64,000 nucleotides of DNA from Casuarina equisetifolia. Its lineage: Eukaryota; Streptophyta; Magnoliopsida; Fagales; Casuarinaceae. Both the position numbers and the translations under genes were made by a program. Below, in pieces: positions 41,401 to 61,333 of this stretch (its first letter is position 1; each line of letters starts with the position of its first letter). The notes beneath the pieces were generated by a model. The model did not search any database and was not told the DNA's origin. It worked only from the letters and a program-made list of their open reading frames with translations. The stretch is from assembly GCA_028551475.1 (NCBI GenBank), contig CM052358.1, forward strand, positions 9,035,938 to 9,099,937, given 5' to 3'.

Positions 41401-42478
41401 CCATTTCATAACCAGTGGCACTCCATGTCCGTGATTTGGCGAGCAAGGACAGTAAACTTACCTCACCAAAGATTCAAATTCGCGGGGGGGGGGGGGGGGG
41501 GGGGGGGTGTGTGGGGTGGGTGGGGTTTGTGGAAGTGTTTAAAGTTGGATGCAGCTATTGCTTCAATAAACTTCAAAGGAAACGGGCAGCAGATAAGTTG
41601 TATAGAGATGTTTGATCGGTATCAACTTTGAAATTAGAACATAAAAGCGAAAGAACAGAATACGGCCCATGACAAGCTATGCATATAAACTTTCGACATA
41701 AAATTAAATCCAACAGATATACATACAAAATACTGGGACTAGACTATTTCCAGGGATGAAAAGCGTAACTTCTGACAAGTGACATACGATATAAAACTAA
41801 AATTCAACAAACTTATATCAATCATAAGGCCTCAGGGAACACAAATACACTTAACGCATGCAAAAAGAATAAAAGTGTTTTGAATCAGTTGTATATTGTA
41901 TCCATTGACAAAAAAAATGGAGAAAGCAGTAAAAAAGAAAAGGACCTTTGTTGATTCACAATTACCACAAAGAGGCAATTGCCAAAGCTACTTTGGAATA
42001 GCCTTAAGCTATCAAACTCTTGATGTTTTCAGTAACTAGCTAATAAAAAATAGCAAACCCGGAATAACCTAAAGCTATCGAACTCTTGATGCCTTCAGTC
42101 ACTAGCTAACAAAGAACAGCATTCCTGCAAAATCGGGGTGGGGGAGGAGGACGCCTGAAACTTGAAGAGTTTAAAGTAAATTTACCCGACCAAAATCTAT
42201 CTTTCACTGAATTCAATACTTTCAAGGAAACAAAATCACAACCTAATAAGCATATAAAGAAAGTCTCTAGCTTTTCCGTCTTTATCACACCATTTTTCTC
42301 GGCAAACAAACAGGGTATACAGAAGAGTAACTGAACTTGCCTCAGTTCTGACGACCCAAGACGGCTTAGTGAACGAGAGGCGGGGGAGGGGGCTTGGATT
42401 CCTCGGAGCAGGTGAACCGTTGGAGTTTGCCGCCTCGAATCGGACAACCGTTGATAAGCTCGGAGCTCTCACTGCCAT
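38405..42478 (-). CDS. DnaJ-type cysteine-rich zinc-finger protein, likely plastid
   Basis: Exons in transcript order: 42478-42341, 41009-40913, 38737-38683, 38594-38405, joining to 159 residues. Residues 1-46 are rich in Ser, Arg and Ala and poor in acidic residues, as in a chloroplast transit peptide. Four CxxCxGxG motifs follow: CVVCKGSG (61), CNHCCGRG (72), CRSCGGSG (98) and CSRCLGTG (109). This is the DnaJ zinc finger without a J-domain. Plant relatives of this type (BSD2, LQY1, ORANGE) act in plastid protein folding, so a chaperone or thiol role is inferred. I cannot assign a specific orthologue. Intron 1 has a GC donor (AG|GCAAGT). Intron 2 (2.2 kb) starts with a CT tract. A 24-base G run lies in intron 1. 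The start is the ATG at 42478; an upstream in-frame ATG at 42550 would add 24 residues. Confidence 0.85.
40875..40910. repeat. CT tract at the start of intron 2 of the zinc-finger gene
   Basis: On the transcript strand the intron reads GT followed directly by CTCTCT... for about 36 bases, the same arrangement as KAO intron 1. Confidence 0.85.
41484..41507. repeat. 24-base poly-G run in intron 1
   Basis: An uninterrupted run of G on the plus strand (C in the transcript), followed by a GT/GGGGT-rich stretch. Such runs can form quadruplexes and are also prone to sequencing error. Confidence 0.85.
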
Positions 42479-43487
42479 CCTACCAGTGCGGACCCCGAAA
42501 CACAGCGGTCGACGGACTCCGTGGATGATGATAAGTTGTGAAACGACCAAGTCGTGTGGCGAAATTCTTAGACGGCCCGTCGTGTAGTGTTGTCATACTG
42601 TTGATCTGGAGCTGCAAACAGACACAAGTCGGACTGTGTTGTGTCAATGACCCATTTCCTTTTTTTCCCTTTTGATTTCTTCATAGGATTGCTTTTGGAT
42701 GCCGGAAGCTTCATTTCTTGGAGGAATTTAGTGGGATTCTTTTTTTTTTTGTTTTCCCTCACTCGCCAGTCCATTATTTTGTATTTTACATGTTTTTGAG
42801 CAATCAGAAAGAGGGGAGTTAAAAGTGAGAAATTGGCTTTATAAGCACTTCCTATAGATGTCAATGGGTTTATAGCCCACTCAAGAGTAATGCAGTTTAC
42901 TTACGTTTTGGAACAAAAACCATCCTTCAAGACAACCAACAAAGGCAAAGTCCTTGTCACCTTCCCCAAAAACAAAGATGTAGCAGGGCCATCCTCTTCC
43001 ACAACTCCATTTTCTACTGCCTATTCCCATTCAAAAGCAGATCCACCAATCCTCTATTTGAAACAGAAGGGCAAACCGTTTGTGCAGCCCAGGATTAGCA
43101 AGCACATAGCTTAAACATTTCCCGAACATTACCTGATGCTAAATAGTGAGAAAAAAAGTTATGGTGGTACTTATAAACGTACTGGTCCTTGGAAATTTTC
43201 TCGACACCTAGAGAGTAGTTCTTTATTTTCTTGAGATGAACGATCTAGTAATGCTACACAAGGAAATGAATAGATAATGTCAATCTCCTGGTACTTCCTT
43301 TTTGTGCAATCAATTACAGAATAACTACATCTAAGGTGGTCGTTCTTCTCTTCCCCCTCATGTATGACAGAAGCATTCAGGCATTTCTGAAGATGTCTCA
43401 GTCTTATGCTCGTCGCCATAACCCTTGGGATCTCTCTTGCTCCATCAAAGTTGGTGCTCGAGATTACTGGACTCTTTGAAGCGAGAG
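42479..43487. other. spacer between zinc-finger gene and ABC transporter
   Basis: Holds the zinc-finger gene promoter and the ABC transporter 3' untranslated region. A 74-codon plus-strand open frame at 42890-43114, rich in Lys, Ser and Pro, looks coding by composition but matches nothing I know and has no visible context. Confidence 0.4.
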
Positions 43488-50149
<6,662 letters not shown>

Positions 50150-51703
50150 TCATCGTGAAACTGGTTTCAAAAGGCATACAAAAAGAATACACTCCACTAC
50201 TGTGACAAACAAAAGAATTGATCCACAACTTCTTTTACTAGAGATTGATTTATGTATTAGCTACAAACATCAAGCTCCAAAATCTTTATCCACAAGCTAA
50301 AAGTAGAAGATAAAACCTAAATTTCTAAGCACTCTTTGGTAACATGTAACAATAACTCCACATTATTTATTTAATATATTCTCTTGTCACAATAGTTCAA
50401 TCCACATTATATTACGTGATATTATTTTTTATATAAATTTTAAATTTATTTATATTAATAAAAGTGTAAAAACATAAATTCTAATAATATATTAAATTTT
50501 AAAAAAATAATTCATATTTAACTTAAAATCTTAAGACATATAAACATTGTATAAATTTTTTTACACTAAACTTATGCATTTTTCACGTGTCTTAACAAAG
50601 AACTTATGATAATTTGTTTTTTTATCCGTAGCCAAAGGCTTGGGACCACGGCGGGGAGCTCGAGGCTGTCGTGTTCAGTATAGGTGTAGCATAGGCCAAG
50701 TACGACATGCTTCTACTGTTACTCCAGAGAGTAGTCACAGCCTTTTAGGGTTCCCTACGTGTCAAATGATGGTAATTGAATTTGACGTCTTCCCGTTCCC
50801 CCCTGAAAGTACATCCAAGCCCTTGTCTTCTTTATTCTGTCTTCTGAGTTTGGCTGCTTCTAATTAAAAAAACTTTTGGCCGTCATTGCTCTGGTGCATT
50901 GTTTCATTCTCTCACTCGTTTTTTTTCTTTTTGTTCTTTCCTCTCTCATCTAGGAAAGGAAGTGGGAGATGCAGACATTTCAAAAAAGGTGAGGAGGTTA
51001 TGTTCTTGCTCTAATTTAACCGCAGAAACTAGAAAAGACTCCATAGTTCTAATAGTTTTTTACATGCAAAACTGCTGGTAGGTGATGTTTTTACTCAAAT
51101 TAATGACATAAAGAAATATCATAACAATCCAGTCGAGTTTAGGCCACAAGCACAATGCCGGTGAGCACTCCTTAAAATATCGGCACGAGATAAGTTGCGA
51201 TATTCAAGATTTACTAGAACCCATTCATCCAACTGAGCAAAAATGTCGGGACCTGGGGAAGTTTATCGCAGAAGGATGCTGGGAAGGTTACTAGAAGACG
51301 GGAGGAGTAAGACAGCTGCCGGCAGAGGGGTCGGTCTCGGTGGAACATAGCTCAAGAACTTGGTAAACAATATGAAAAGCCTAAGAGTTACACACAAAAG
51401 GATTTGTGATTCCGAAATATGCATGTCATCTGTTTTCTTCTGTAGATTTCGATTTTATGAGACAAACATACGAGCGAAACAAAATGCATATAATATCAAC
51501 AGTACATTTTTGCAAGAAAATGTTAACGTAAGTTAAGGTTATGGAAATGATTTTAAAGTTTCTACAATCATGATTCAAGAACTAGCTTATTTAAAGAAAA
51601 AAAAAAAAAGATAAGTACTTCGAGGGCTGATAATCATCTTCTCGCCCAACTAAAAACACAGGAAATTACACAAAAAAAAATACGAAGAATAATTTTTATT
51701 TTT

Positions 51704-51735
<32 letters not shown>

Positions 51736-53363
51736 GGCGCTTAAAGTAGTTGGCTTTGCATAATCCATCAACACCAGAAATTAAACCAAAAAAAAAATTC
51801 TATTGCATTTTCATGGGGGAACTGAAAAGGCTTACTTTAACCAAAATACCAACGAAGCATCATTAAGGGTTTAAGTTTCTTTTACAGAGGAGTTAATTAT
51901 ACTCCCTCCTCTCATGCGCATGCTTCTGTGTATCTTTGTGTGCGTGTGTTCGTGTGCGAGGAATTACCCCGCGAAATGGCTATAAACTTACGAATTGCGC
52001 CACGTAAATTGAGCATGTCCTCCCAAAACATGCTTCCTTCCCCCACTTCCAGCGTCCAGATTCAGTCTTCCTTCTTGCTGCCACTTTGTTTTCGTTTCGG
52101 GCCGCCTCCTCCGCTGACTGGAAGACTATCAGAGCAAGAATGAAGAGCAGGTTTCATTAGCTTGCAGACTGCATGTTTCAGTAATGCGATTGATGGGGAC
52201 TATGGCAAGGAAATAGGTGGACGAGAGTTAATGGGGAAAAGATTCGGACTGAAAAGATCCATACAGTACAAGTTCATTTTATATATGTCTCTCTTGCTCC
52301 GAGAGAGCGTGAGAGATACATCACGTGAGAGCCAAGCTTGTATGCTCTGTTTGCGGTAGGTCATGGAGTTTTCTAGTATCTTGCCTAAGCATGTGAGCGC
52401 CAATCAAAAGCTCAATGATGGGCCTTATATTTTTCTTCAGAGCACATTCATAGCATTTAAAAAGCTATTTAAGTCTCGTAAAGTCTCACTTAAAAGCAAG
52501 CTGCATCAGTACTAACCACTCCACTAAGGTGAGGCAAAATGGAGGCCAGTAGTGCGCGAGTATGATGAGGCTTTGAGTGGTGGAGAGATGTTTTAGTATA
52601 ACATAAGTTTCATGGGTTTATATTATACACGAAACTTCAAATGGGATTTTATCAGGAAAGAAACATTTCCTAATATAGGATAATATTGTGCTGAGACAAG
52701 TAAGTGTGATCAGTTCTAGCAAATTTGCAGAAAAAATTCTTGTAGAGTGTAAGTAGATTGGGATAGAAGCATAATTCTTCACCTATGCACGCAAGTTTCA
52801 TTGGGATCGTAATCCCAAACAGCATGAACATCATTTTGGGAGATGGGATTTGGCCAAACTCACGATTTGTCCAAAAACAGACAAGTTCTCTCGACGCTCT
52901 GTTCTATGAAGTAGTTGGTTGCATTCATGAGCAATTATTCGTTTTACGAGTCTCTTTGAATCAATCAAAAAGCATCTTGACTTAAACGTATCTACTATTG
53001 GAATATGCAATGCAGCCGGCAAATGCTAACAATAATCGGATGGGCAAGGACTTATGCAACTCGACGGTCATCGGAACCCTAGAGTTACCTTCTGATGCCC
53101 CTTCAAAACCCTAATGTCGCCCAAAAAAAAATTTTTACAATTCAACCCACCTTACATGGAAATAGAAATCATTGAAAACCCCCCATTGAGGTAAATTGAG
53201 GTATTCCTATAATGCACTTGAAGCTGCCCTACTTGAGAATGAAAACAAAAAGTACCATGTTCTCATACCTTTTGGCTGACTGGTGGGTTTTCATGTGGAC
53301 GAGTTGGTCTCAGTCATGTCAATCTGATGTGCCCTTTTGGCTTTGGTTGATGTATGGTACTTA
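50150..53363. other. ABC transporter upstream region and intergenic DNA
   Basis: The first kilobase should hold the transporter promoter and any missing first exon. A 28-codon minus-strand ATG frame at 50708-50622 has no phase-compatible GT donor that I can see. An ACGTGTC motif lies at 50757-50763. A 23-base G run lies at 51715-51737. Short open frames at 51.9-53.0 kb are not convincing. Confidence 0.45.
51715..51737. repeat. 23-base poly-G run
   Basis: An uninterrupted run of G directly after a run of about 10 T, in intergenic DNA upstream of the ABC transporter. Confidence 0.85.
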
Positions 53364-54060
53364 TCACTGGCGAGGATGATGTCTGACTTCTTGTCGATAG
53401 CCACAGATCATCAATTTGAACCACTCGGGCAGTGGACCCCTTTCTGAAAAGTTGCATGTGAGGTGCGGACGGAACCCGTTCTCATCTGAAGAGCTCCATG
53501 AATTTTCACTTCCCAGATCATTTCGCTTCAACCATTCGCCAATCTGCGAGTGTGTAGAACACAATGATGTAGGCGATACCAGAGGCTTTCAACAACTTTT
53601 TGGATGGTTTGCCTTCAACCTGGAGTAATTTTCAATCCGCCCTTATTCTATTCTAAGCCTACAATCTGTCAAATCGACAGCAATGTAGCTTGCTCCGAAT
53701 GAAATTGAACACTTGGAGGAATATTTTGCAAACGGACAAAATGCTTAAACTACAACATGGAAAAATGACAGCATGATGTGATTGCAAGGTTAATTTTATT
53801 CGGATTACTACGACCCAATGAACCCATTCTTAGCAGTCAGCGCAACCCGAACGTCATGGTTGAAGAGTGCCCTGTGAGGGTCTTGGGGCCGTTGAACAGT
53901 AAGCAATGCTTCCAAATACTTGACTCGTCGCTTTAGAGAAATACGTGTAGTTATCTTGTTGTCGTGCCATTCTACACCTCTCAATTCAGATTCCTGCCAC
54001 TTTCTTGGTGCGGTTTGATTTACTCGAAATTATTTAGATCACCCCTTGCACTGTACCAAG
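53364..54060 (-). pseudogene. unidentified coding-like fragments
   Basis: The minus strand holds several open stretches with protein-like composition. At 53808-54050 a frame of roughly 75 codons contains ISLKRRVKYLEALLTVQRPQ and LTAKNGFIGS before a stop. At 53364-53564 a frame contains GEWLKRNDLGSENSW and GPLPEWFKLMICGY. Between them another frame contains ANHPKKLLKASGIAYIIVFY. They do not lie in one frame and I found no convincing splice sites linking them. The LTAKNGFIG ending faintly recalls Copia gag, so this may be a decayed element or a dead host gene. Confidence 0.25.
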
Positions 54061-57000
54061 ATGCATTTTCGTGCCCCACCAGCAATGTTTGTGTGGCAGA
54101 AAGCACTTAGAATAAGATCAGAACTGACCCTTGGAGCATTCGAGGGCTAAAAAAATAAAAATAAAAATATCATCCGTCTGCATCTTTATTAAAATATGAG
54201 GTTTTATTTTAAAATTTTGAGATATTAAATATAAAATTTTATGACTTATAAGTTTAATAATTTATTCTTATACTTTTAATATAACATAATATTTAGCTTT
54301 AATGTTTATTTTCACCTATATATTGATACAGACATTATATGTGAATTAAAATTTAATTTTGGTATAAAAAGATTATAAAATAAAAATTTATTTTTAACTT
54401 CAATACTATATTAAAATATAAAAATTCACTTAAAACTAAAATATTAAATAAAAAATCTTATCATTTATATAATTAAATACACATCTTCGTACTCTTAATC
54501 TAGAATAATACTTACTTTTAATAATTTTCAGTGCAAACGAAAACTAATTAGTTCGTCACACTAGCAACTCTAATAGCTAGACTTCGAGAAGATGCTGGGA
54601 AATCTGCAAAATGTTGAGAAGATGAAGCGGGGGTAAAGGAAATGGAAGGGAGAGAGGGAAAGGGGAGAGCAAGGAAGAGAAAGGATGGCCCCTCCCTAGT
54701 GTTTGGTCATTTTGAAGGCAACAGAGAGAAAATGATGATGAACCTCATCACTTCAGAGACTTGACTCCTCATTATTAGCGGAGAACATTAGTTTCTATGA
54801 AGTAATAAAACGGTGAGGAACATCTTAAAAGTTTCGACTTCTTTTCATTTGGGTAGTAAATAAACTTTGTATTAGAATGAAACTGTGAGTCCGAGAAACT
54901 CCAAAGGCTTATGCTTAGTCTTTACCACTTTCAAATCCATTGAGTGCCTTGATAGACTCAAAAAGCTGGAGATAGCCTCGTGCTACAAATAGAGGCTGCC
55001 GCGATTGCCAAGTTCCCGAACCCACTAGGAGTCCGACAATCTACGTAAGTGGAAGCAACGTGGAAATGCATTTGACAAGACACCTCTGAAACGTCGGAAA
55101 ACCCCCAAAATATTGTGGGCCTATTGATCCCAGGAACTTGATACTTTCTGCCATTGGAATCGGAATTTGTCACAGCAAAAAGCAAATAAAAAAAATGTGG
55201 TGATAATATTTTATAATACGACATACCAGAAGGTAGCTCAATAATATCAAGAAATCATTGCAGACATGCTTTATGATTTTGTCGTTTTGGGATTCCTAAC
55301 TGTTGACTTTTTGGTACGCATGTGAAATGTTATCACTCCACGTACGAAAGACGAGGAGAGAGAGGGATTCAATGTATTGGGGAAAAAGAAAAAAAAGGTG
55401 GAACTGGAAGAATTTTCTAGCTTCTTAGTGATTCCCGTTGGCTTTTAGAGTCTTTGTCAATATAAAGAAATATAAAATGAAGTACATTTGTGTAGTGGCA
55501 TCGCTATCCTCAATGATGGAATGTCCACTAAGGGCAACACCGAAGAGCTAAAATGTAATGGTATGTCCACTTAGGTCGAATATGACTTACATATGACCAT
55601 ATGCTGGTGCTTCAGTCAACTATAAAAGTTTTATATGACCGCTACTTATCTACATAAAGTTACTGAATCACCTTAATTTGACAAAGATAATCACATGATC
55701 ATCTCTTTCTTTTGTTAAAGGGGATTATATGTTATTTCGCACAAAGCATCCCAATTTTGTCACATAAATAATTATTCAAGGACTTTTCAAAATTATTAAG
55801 GACTTTTAAATATTGAAGATTATTTCTTATTAGTCTTAGATGCTGAGTTTTTTAACTTTATTAATAATAATAATATTTTTATTTCTTAAATACTAAATTA
55901 AATAAATTATTCATATACTATCTTAAAAGACACCTTAAGAAATAGAAACTCAATATTGAAACTGACGTGGAGAAGAGTCTCCAATATTAAGCTTTCTTTG
56001 TAAGGAGATAGATGCAAAGACTTAAAAAGTTTAAAAAAAATAAAAAAAGTGACGAAACGATGTGCTCTACTGTGGATGGGAGAGTTCTGGAATACAAGAA
56101 TTTTCCAAAAGGCAATCAAAAGTGGGTCTTGGAGAATTCTGTTTATGGAATGAAACCACTGGTTTTAGAGATGCTTCTTAAGTAATTCAACCCCAATTTT
56201 TTTTTTCATAATATATATATTACGTAGGTGTCTTTCTCTAAAGAGGGAGAAATATTTGGATATAATTTTGGAGGGTGTTAACACAAATTTAACTCTTTAT
56301 CGCAATCCAATCGATGTGCATAATAACTTTCCTTAGGTAGAGCGTAGCCCTTGATGTTAAAGCTCTACAAATTTGGAATATAAATAGTCTAATATTGTAA
56401 TCAGATTACTTAAATTGGCTAAAATTGATAATCAAAATGATCAACTTCTTTAATTTTTATGCGTCTGTTGACTCTGAATGACTAGATGTCGGGGATTGTC
56501 TTCTTCTTAATGGAAGGGAATCATTTTTCTCCCCCAAAAAAAAATTGGAGAAAGGAGAGCCCAGACATTAGATGTTGGGCATGTAACACTAACAAGTAGA
56601 GGATCCCAATGACAGCAATTATTAAAGCAAAGGGTCTAAAAACTTGAGAACAAGTTTCAGAGTATGTTAAAAGTGAGAAGAAAATAAACCCAATTCAGCC
56701 AAAAAGTAATAACTGAAGAAAGGACGGCTGTGGGACGACGGAGAGGACAAGCACGGGTGAGAATCTGTCGCGATGAAGGGAAGCAGGACAATTTATACGG
56801 CCGGTTGCTGCCTGGCGCTGGCTGTCTCTGCCAACCTCTGACCAACCCCGCCGTACGTCTCCCACGTGAAAGCGACCCAGTTATGCCACTAAATCTTAAG
56901 GTAAACTCTTGAATAGGATAACTCTATTTACTTTGGGTAGGATTTGTATTTTTATAACCACAATTTTATATCACGTCAAATTGTTTTTTTTTTTTCAATT

Positions 57001-57535
57001 CTAGCTGAAGTAAATATTTTTCAATTAATTTTCCGTTACTTAAATTCTGTAATTATTTTTCCTTTTTATCTTTTCCATTTTTACTTCATACCTTAACTGC
57101 ACGGTTAATGTCTGCACCGAAAGTACCTTGTTTTCTTTGTCCTATCTTTTCTGGTCCTTGCCCCTAGCGAGGCACCTGCTGTCCCTACATTGGCATTGTA
57201 GACCAAGAGGGTCGTGCATACCTACGGATTCATACACCCAAGATAAGCAGAAACTTAGATTGTGAAGCTTTTAGTTATGTGTAAAATCCTATTATAAAAG
57301 CATAATATTATGTGATAAAGTTTAAATAAAAAAAGTATTTTTAAAAATTTTGAATTAGTTTTTAAATTAAATTTTTAAACCTTTCAATATTAAAAATCAA
57401 CACTAAAAACTAGGTTGAATATGTTCCATCTCATATGACCTTGACCCTAATTATTCAGCATGTAAGTATATATTTGTAATTTGAAAATTTCATATTGGAA
57501 ATGTAATTTATTTTTTATAAAGTTTAAATAAAAAG
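54061..57535. other. intergenic, very AT-rich in places
   Basis: About 54150-54540 is extremely AT-rich. A minus-strand frame at 54958-55224 has a coding-like composition but no known motif. Short GC-richer sequence lies at 56720-56890. I see no gene, RNA or clear repeat family. Confidence 0.45.
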
Positions 57536-57777
57536 TGTTACAAACTAAGGATGAGCGAAAGCATGAGAGTTTGGAAAAAAGTGTATTGTTTTCTTAAGAA
57601 AAGATGTACAAGACATGTTCCTTTTATAATAAGGGAACAAACCAAACATAGAAAGTATAGAAAAAAATAAAAGAATATTCATGTTACTAATTACACAAAT
57701 AATGCCTAAAGTGGATTACTCCAAAGGGAAAAGCATAGTTAGCTAATATGAAAAAATATACATGTGTATCTCCAACA
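57536..57777 (-). repeat. 3' LTR of Copia element (~242 bp)
   Basis: Runs from TGTTACAAAC to ATCTCCAACA with TG...CA ends. The adjoining ctccccctcaag is a polypurine tract on the minus strand and fixes the right edge. Confidence 0.8.
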
Positions 57778-60098
57778 CTCCCCCTCAAGTTGATGGTTTA
57801 GGTGGTTTATAAACGTCAAACACACCTAGCTTACTTAATAAATATGCATGTTGTATGTGGCAAAGCGCTTTGGTAAAAATATCTATAGGTTGCTCTGTAG
57901 TTCGAATTTCCTTGGTTTGAATGACACTTTCTTGTATCTTATCTCTGGTAAAATGGCAATAAACTTCAATATGTTTCATCCTTTCATAAATCATAGGATT
58001 TGCTGCAAGTTTAAGAGCGGCGTCATTGTCACATAACAGAAGAGTGGGTCCTTTTACGTGAACGCCGAAATCCCGAAGAAGACCTCTTAACCAAATAACT
58101 TCACAAGTAGTTTTAGCCATAGCTCGATACTCAAATTCAACAGAGGACAAGGAAACAATGGATTTTTTCTTTGTTTTCCATGATAATAAAGAATCTCCAA
58201 ATTTAATGCAGAATCCAGTAGTCGATCACCTACTCATGGGACAAGTGGTGTAATTCGTGTCGTAGTATGCGGCCATTTCCATGTTACAATGTCGAGAGAG
58301 AAGAATTCCCAATCCAAGACATCCTTTTAAATATTTTACAACTTTCAAAGCTACATTCATGTGGGACTGTTGAGGTTGATGCATGAACTAACTGAGAATC
58401 TGTACTGAGTAGCAGATATCAGGTTGTGTCATTGTGAGATAGATAAATTTTTCAACCAGTCTTTGATAGCTTGAGGGGTCCTTAGGCAAAGGGTCCACAT
58501 CAAGTGGTGAGCCGCCAACATCATATTCAGGTGTGGTGAGATTCAAATTCTGTTCAAAAGGAATGATAACAGGTTTGCATCCAAATAAACTAGCATATGA
58601 TATAATCTCCAAAACAAACTTACATTGGCTAAGGCAAATACCCTTGTTGGAACGGGCAATTTTGATGCCCAAATAATATTTGGGCGGTCCCAAATCCTTA
58701 ATCCAAAAAGTGGAATGTAAAAACTTTTTAAAGCGTTCAATAGCAAGAATGTCGTTGCTCATGATCAGAATATCATCAACATAAATCAATAAGTAGATGG
58801 AGGAAGTACCTTTGTGCTAGATAAAGAGAGCATAATCATGACGGGATTGTCGAAAATGGGCAGCTATGAGAGCAGAGGTGAATTTGGCATACCACTGGCG
58901 AGAAGCTTGTTTAAAGCCATAAAGGGATTTGCAGAGACAACAAACCTTAGACCTTCCCTGTCACTGTAATCCTAAAGGAAGCTCCATATAGATTTCCTCA
59001 TCTAAATCACCATGAAGGAAGGTGTTATAAACATCCATCTGATGGAGAGACCAGTCACAAAAGCAGCAATGGCTAGAAAAGTGTGGACAGTGCCTTCTTT
59101 AGCCACGGGAGAGAAAGTGTCATAATAGTCGAAACCTTCCTATTGGGTGTAACCTTTAGCCACAAGATGAGCCTTATAACGTTTGATAGAGTCATTAGCC
59201 TCATACTTAATCTTATAGACCCATTTGCAACTAATGGGTCACCGATGAGAGGGCCGAGGGACCATATCCCAGGTGTGATTATCAGCAAGGACACAAAGTT
59301 CATCTGCCATGGCCTGTTGCCATTTGGGATCTTTGACAGCCTGATGATAATAATAAGGTTCCACGTTGGTAGAAATGCGACTAATACAACAATGGTGGTT
59401 AGGAAAGAGGCGAGCAAGGCTAAGGTAGTTGGAAATAGGGTAAGAGGTGCTGGGCGAGGTGACAGAGGAGCAAAGGTAGTCCTATGTCCAAGTAGGGGGC
59501 TGAGTAGGACGCCTAGAACGACGAGGAACAACAGGAGGAGAGGAGGGAAATGGTGAAGGAGGTTGGTTGGGAACAATGGCCAAGGAGTCATCGGAAGTAG
59601 GAGGGGTGGGGGATGTATCTGGAAAGGTAGGAGGGGTGGGTGCATAGCTGAGTGAGGGAGGAGGAGAGGGGCAGGGGGTAAGAGGTGAGTCAGGAGGGAT
59701 AGGGGGAAGGGGAAGGTATGAGGGGTGGCAATAATAGGGGTGCCGAGACATCATCCTCAAATAAGAAAGGTCGAGATCCGAGGGAGGAGTCGGAGGGGCC
59801 ATCTGGAGGAAAAGATATGGCAAAAGGAAAGACATCCTCATGGAAGGTAACATCTCTGCTGATAAAGAAGAGACTAGTAGAGGGATCGTAGACACGATAA
59901 CCCTTCTGTAAGGGGTGTACCCCATAAAAACACAACACGTGGTGCGGGGACCAAGTTTGTCCCGAGGTCCGACTGTGGTGGCAAAGCAAAGACAACCAAA
60001 GACATGAGGATGAGTTGTGTCGGGTGGCTTCCCAAAGAGAAGATCAAAGGGAGTCTTACCAGCAAGTACTTGAGAAGGCATGCAATTGATTAGGTAGG

Positions 60099-61333
60099 TG
60101 TTCGGTGAAATCTAAATGCAAGTGAACATGTCGAACAAGTAATATAATGATAAGAAAGATATCGTCCCACAGAGATTAGTGATTACTAGACCAACTAATT
60201 ACTAACGATGAATAACTCCTAGAATTTATCTAGCAAACCAAATTGATGGATGATAGATTAACTAACTAAGTCTAAGAAAACTTAATAAAAGAAATATGTT
60301 AGAGCATATGACTTCACCATAATTACTAGGTACTAATATTGATTATTTATGCTTGCAAGAGAGATAATATCTATGTGATGACGAAATTTTCTAATTTATT
60401 TACTATCCTATGTCTAGGTATAGCAAACCTACTTAGTTCATTAATTCACTATATCTCTATATGTGAATTGAAACAAACCAAATGTATTAGGATCTATGAA
60501 TATTCCTAGTTTACACCAAAAGCCACACAAACAATATGGTATATGTCTATCCATATTTAATTTATGGTTACATATTACAAGAAGCAACTGCATGCTATTT
60601 CCTATCGGTCTTTAACATGCAAATCAAGTCATCTAAGTGGTAGCTAATCACCTAAAAGCATTAAACTCCGTAATATGTAACTTCACATAAATAAAATATC
60701 TTGCAAAACATAATAATCATAAGATTCATACCATCATAATTAGGTTACATTGTAGCTCTAACAAAAATAAACTAAAACATAAAGAAATAATGAGGAAGAA
60801 TGGTAATAAGAAATAAAGAAGGCATCTTGAATCCAAGAATAAGAAGTCTGTCACCCTTTTTGTCTTCTCTTCAAGAAAACCTTGAATTCTTGGCTTCTTT
60901 CTTGAATTGTGCTCAATTTCCTCCCCCTTTCTTTTGCCTCTTCTCTTCTCTTAAATAGGGTTTAGGTTTAGACCTATCTCCTATCCTAGTAGAATTGGGT
61001 TTTAGAGACCTAAAACAATTGAGTTTTGAACTCCTAAATTAATTGAGACTTGAATTCCTAACATGACTGGGTTTTCTATTTAAATAGAAAATCCAATAAC
61101 AATAGAAAATCTAATAACAATTATCCAAAGCCCAAGCCCATCTTGACTCTCTTGATCTTGATATTACAATTTTGTCACACAATAAGCATCAGGTTCTCCA
61201 TGTTCATTCCTTTTCTCCTTGCCTCCTTGTGCTACAAAAACAAGACAAATTTAAATAAATATTTTCTCATAAACATTGTATTATTTATTGCCTAAAAAAT
61301 AGATAAAATAACTCTATAAAAATAGAGTTATCA
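60099..61333 (-). mobile_element. solo Gypsy LTR nested in Copia, with 5-bp TSD
   Basis: A 1235-bp sequence collinear with the Gypsy LTR at 30493-31706. It begins TGTTCGGTG and ends ATAGAGTTATCA. It is flanked on both sides by GTAGG (60094-60098 and 61334-61338), a perfect 5-bp target-site duplication. No internal element sequence is present. It sits within the integrase region of the Copia element, so it arrived later. The simplest origin is a full insertion followed by recombination between its two LTRs. Confidence 0.9.

Noticed and set aside
41374-41631. Gly-rich frames
   Set aside because: They arise from the poly-G run in an intron of the zinc-finger gene.
59083-59556. 157-codon plus-strand frame
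   Set aside because: Antisense shadow of the Copia pol region on the minus strand.
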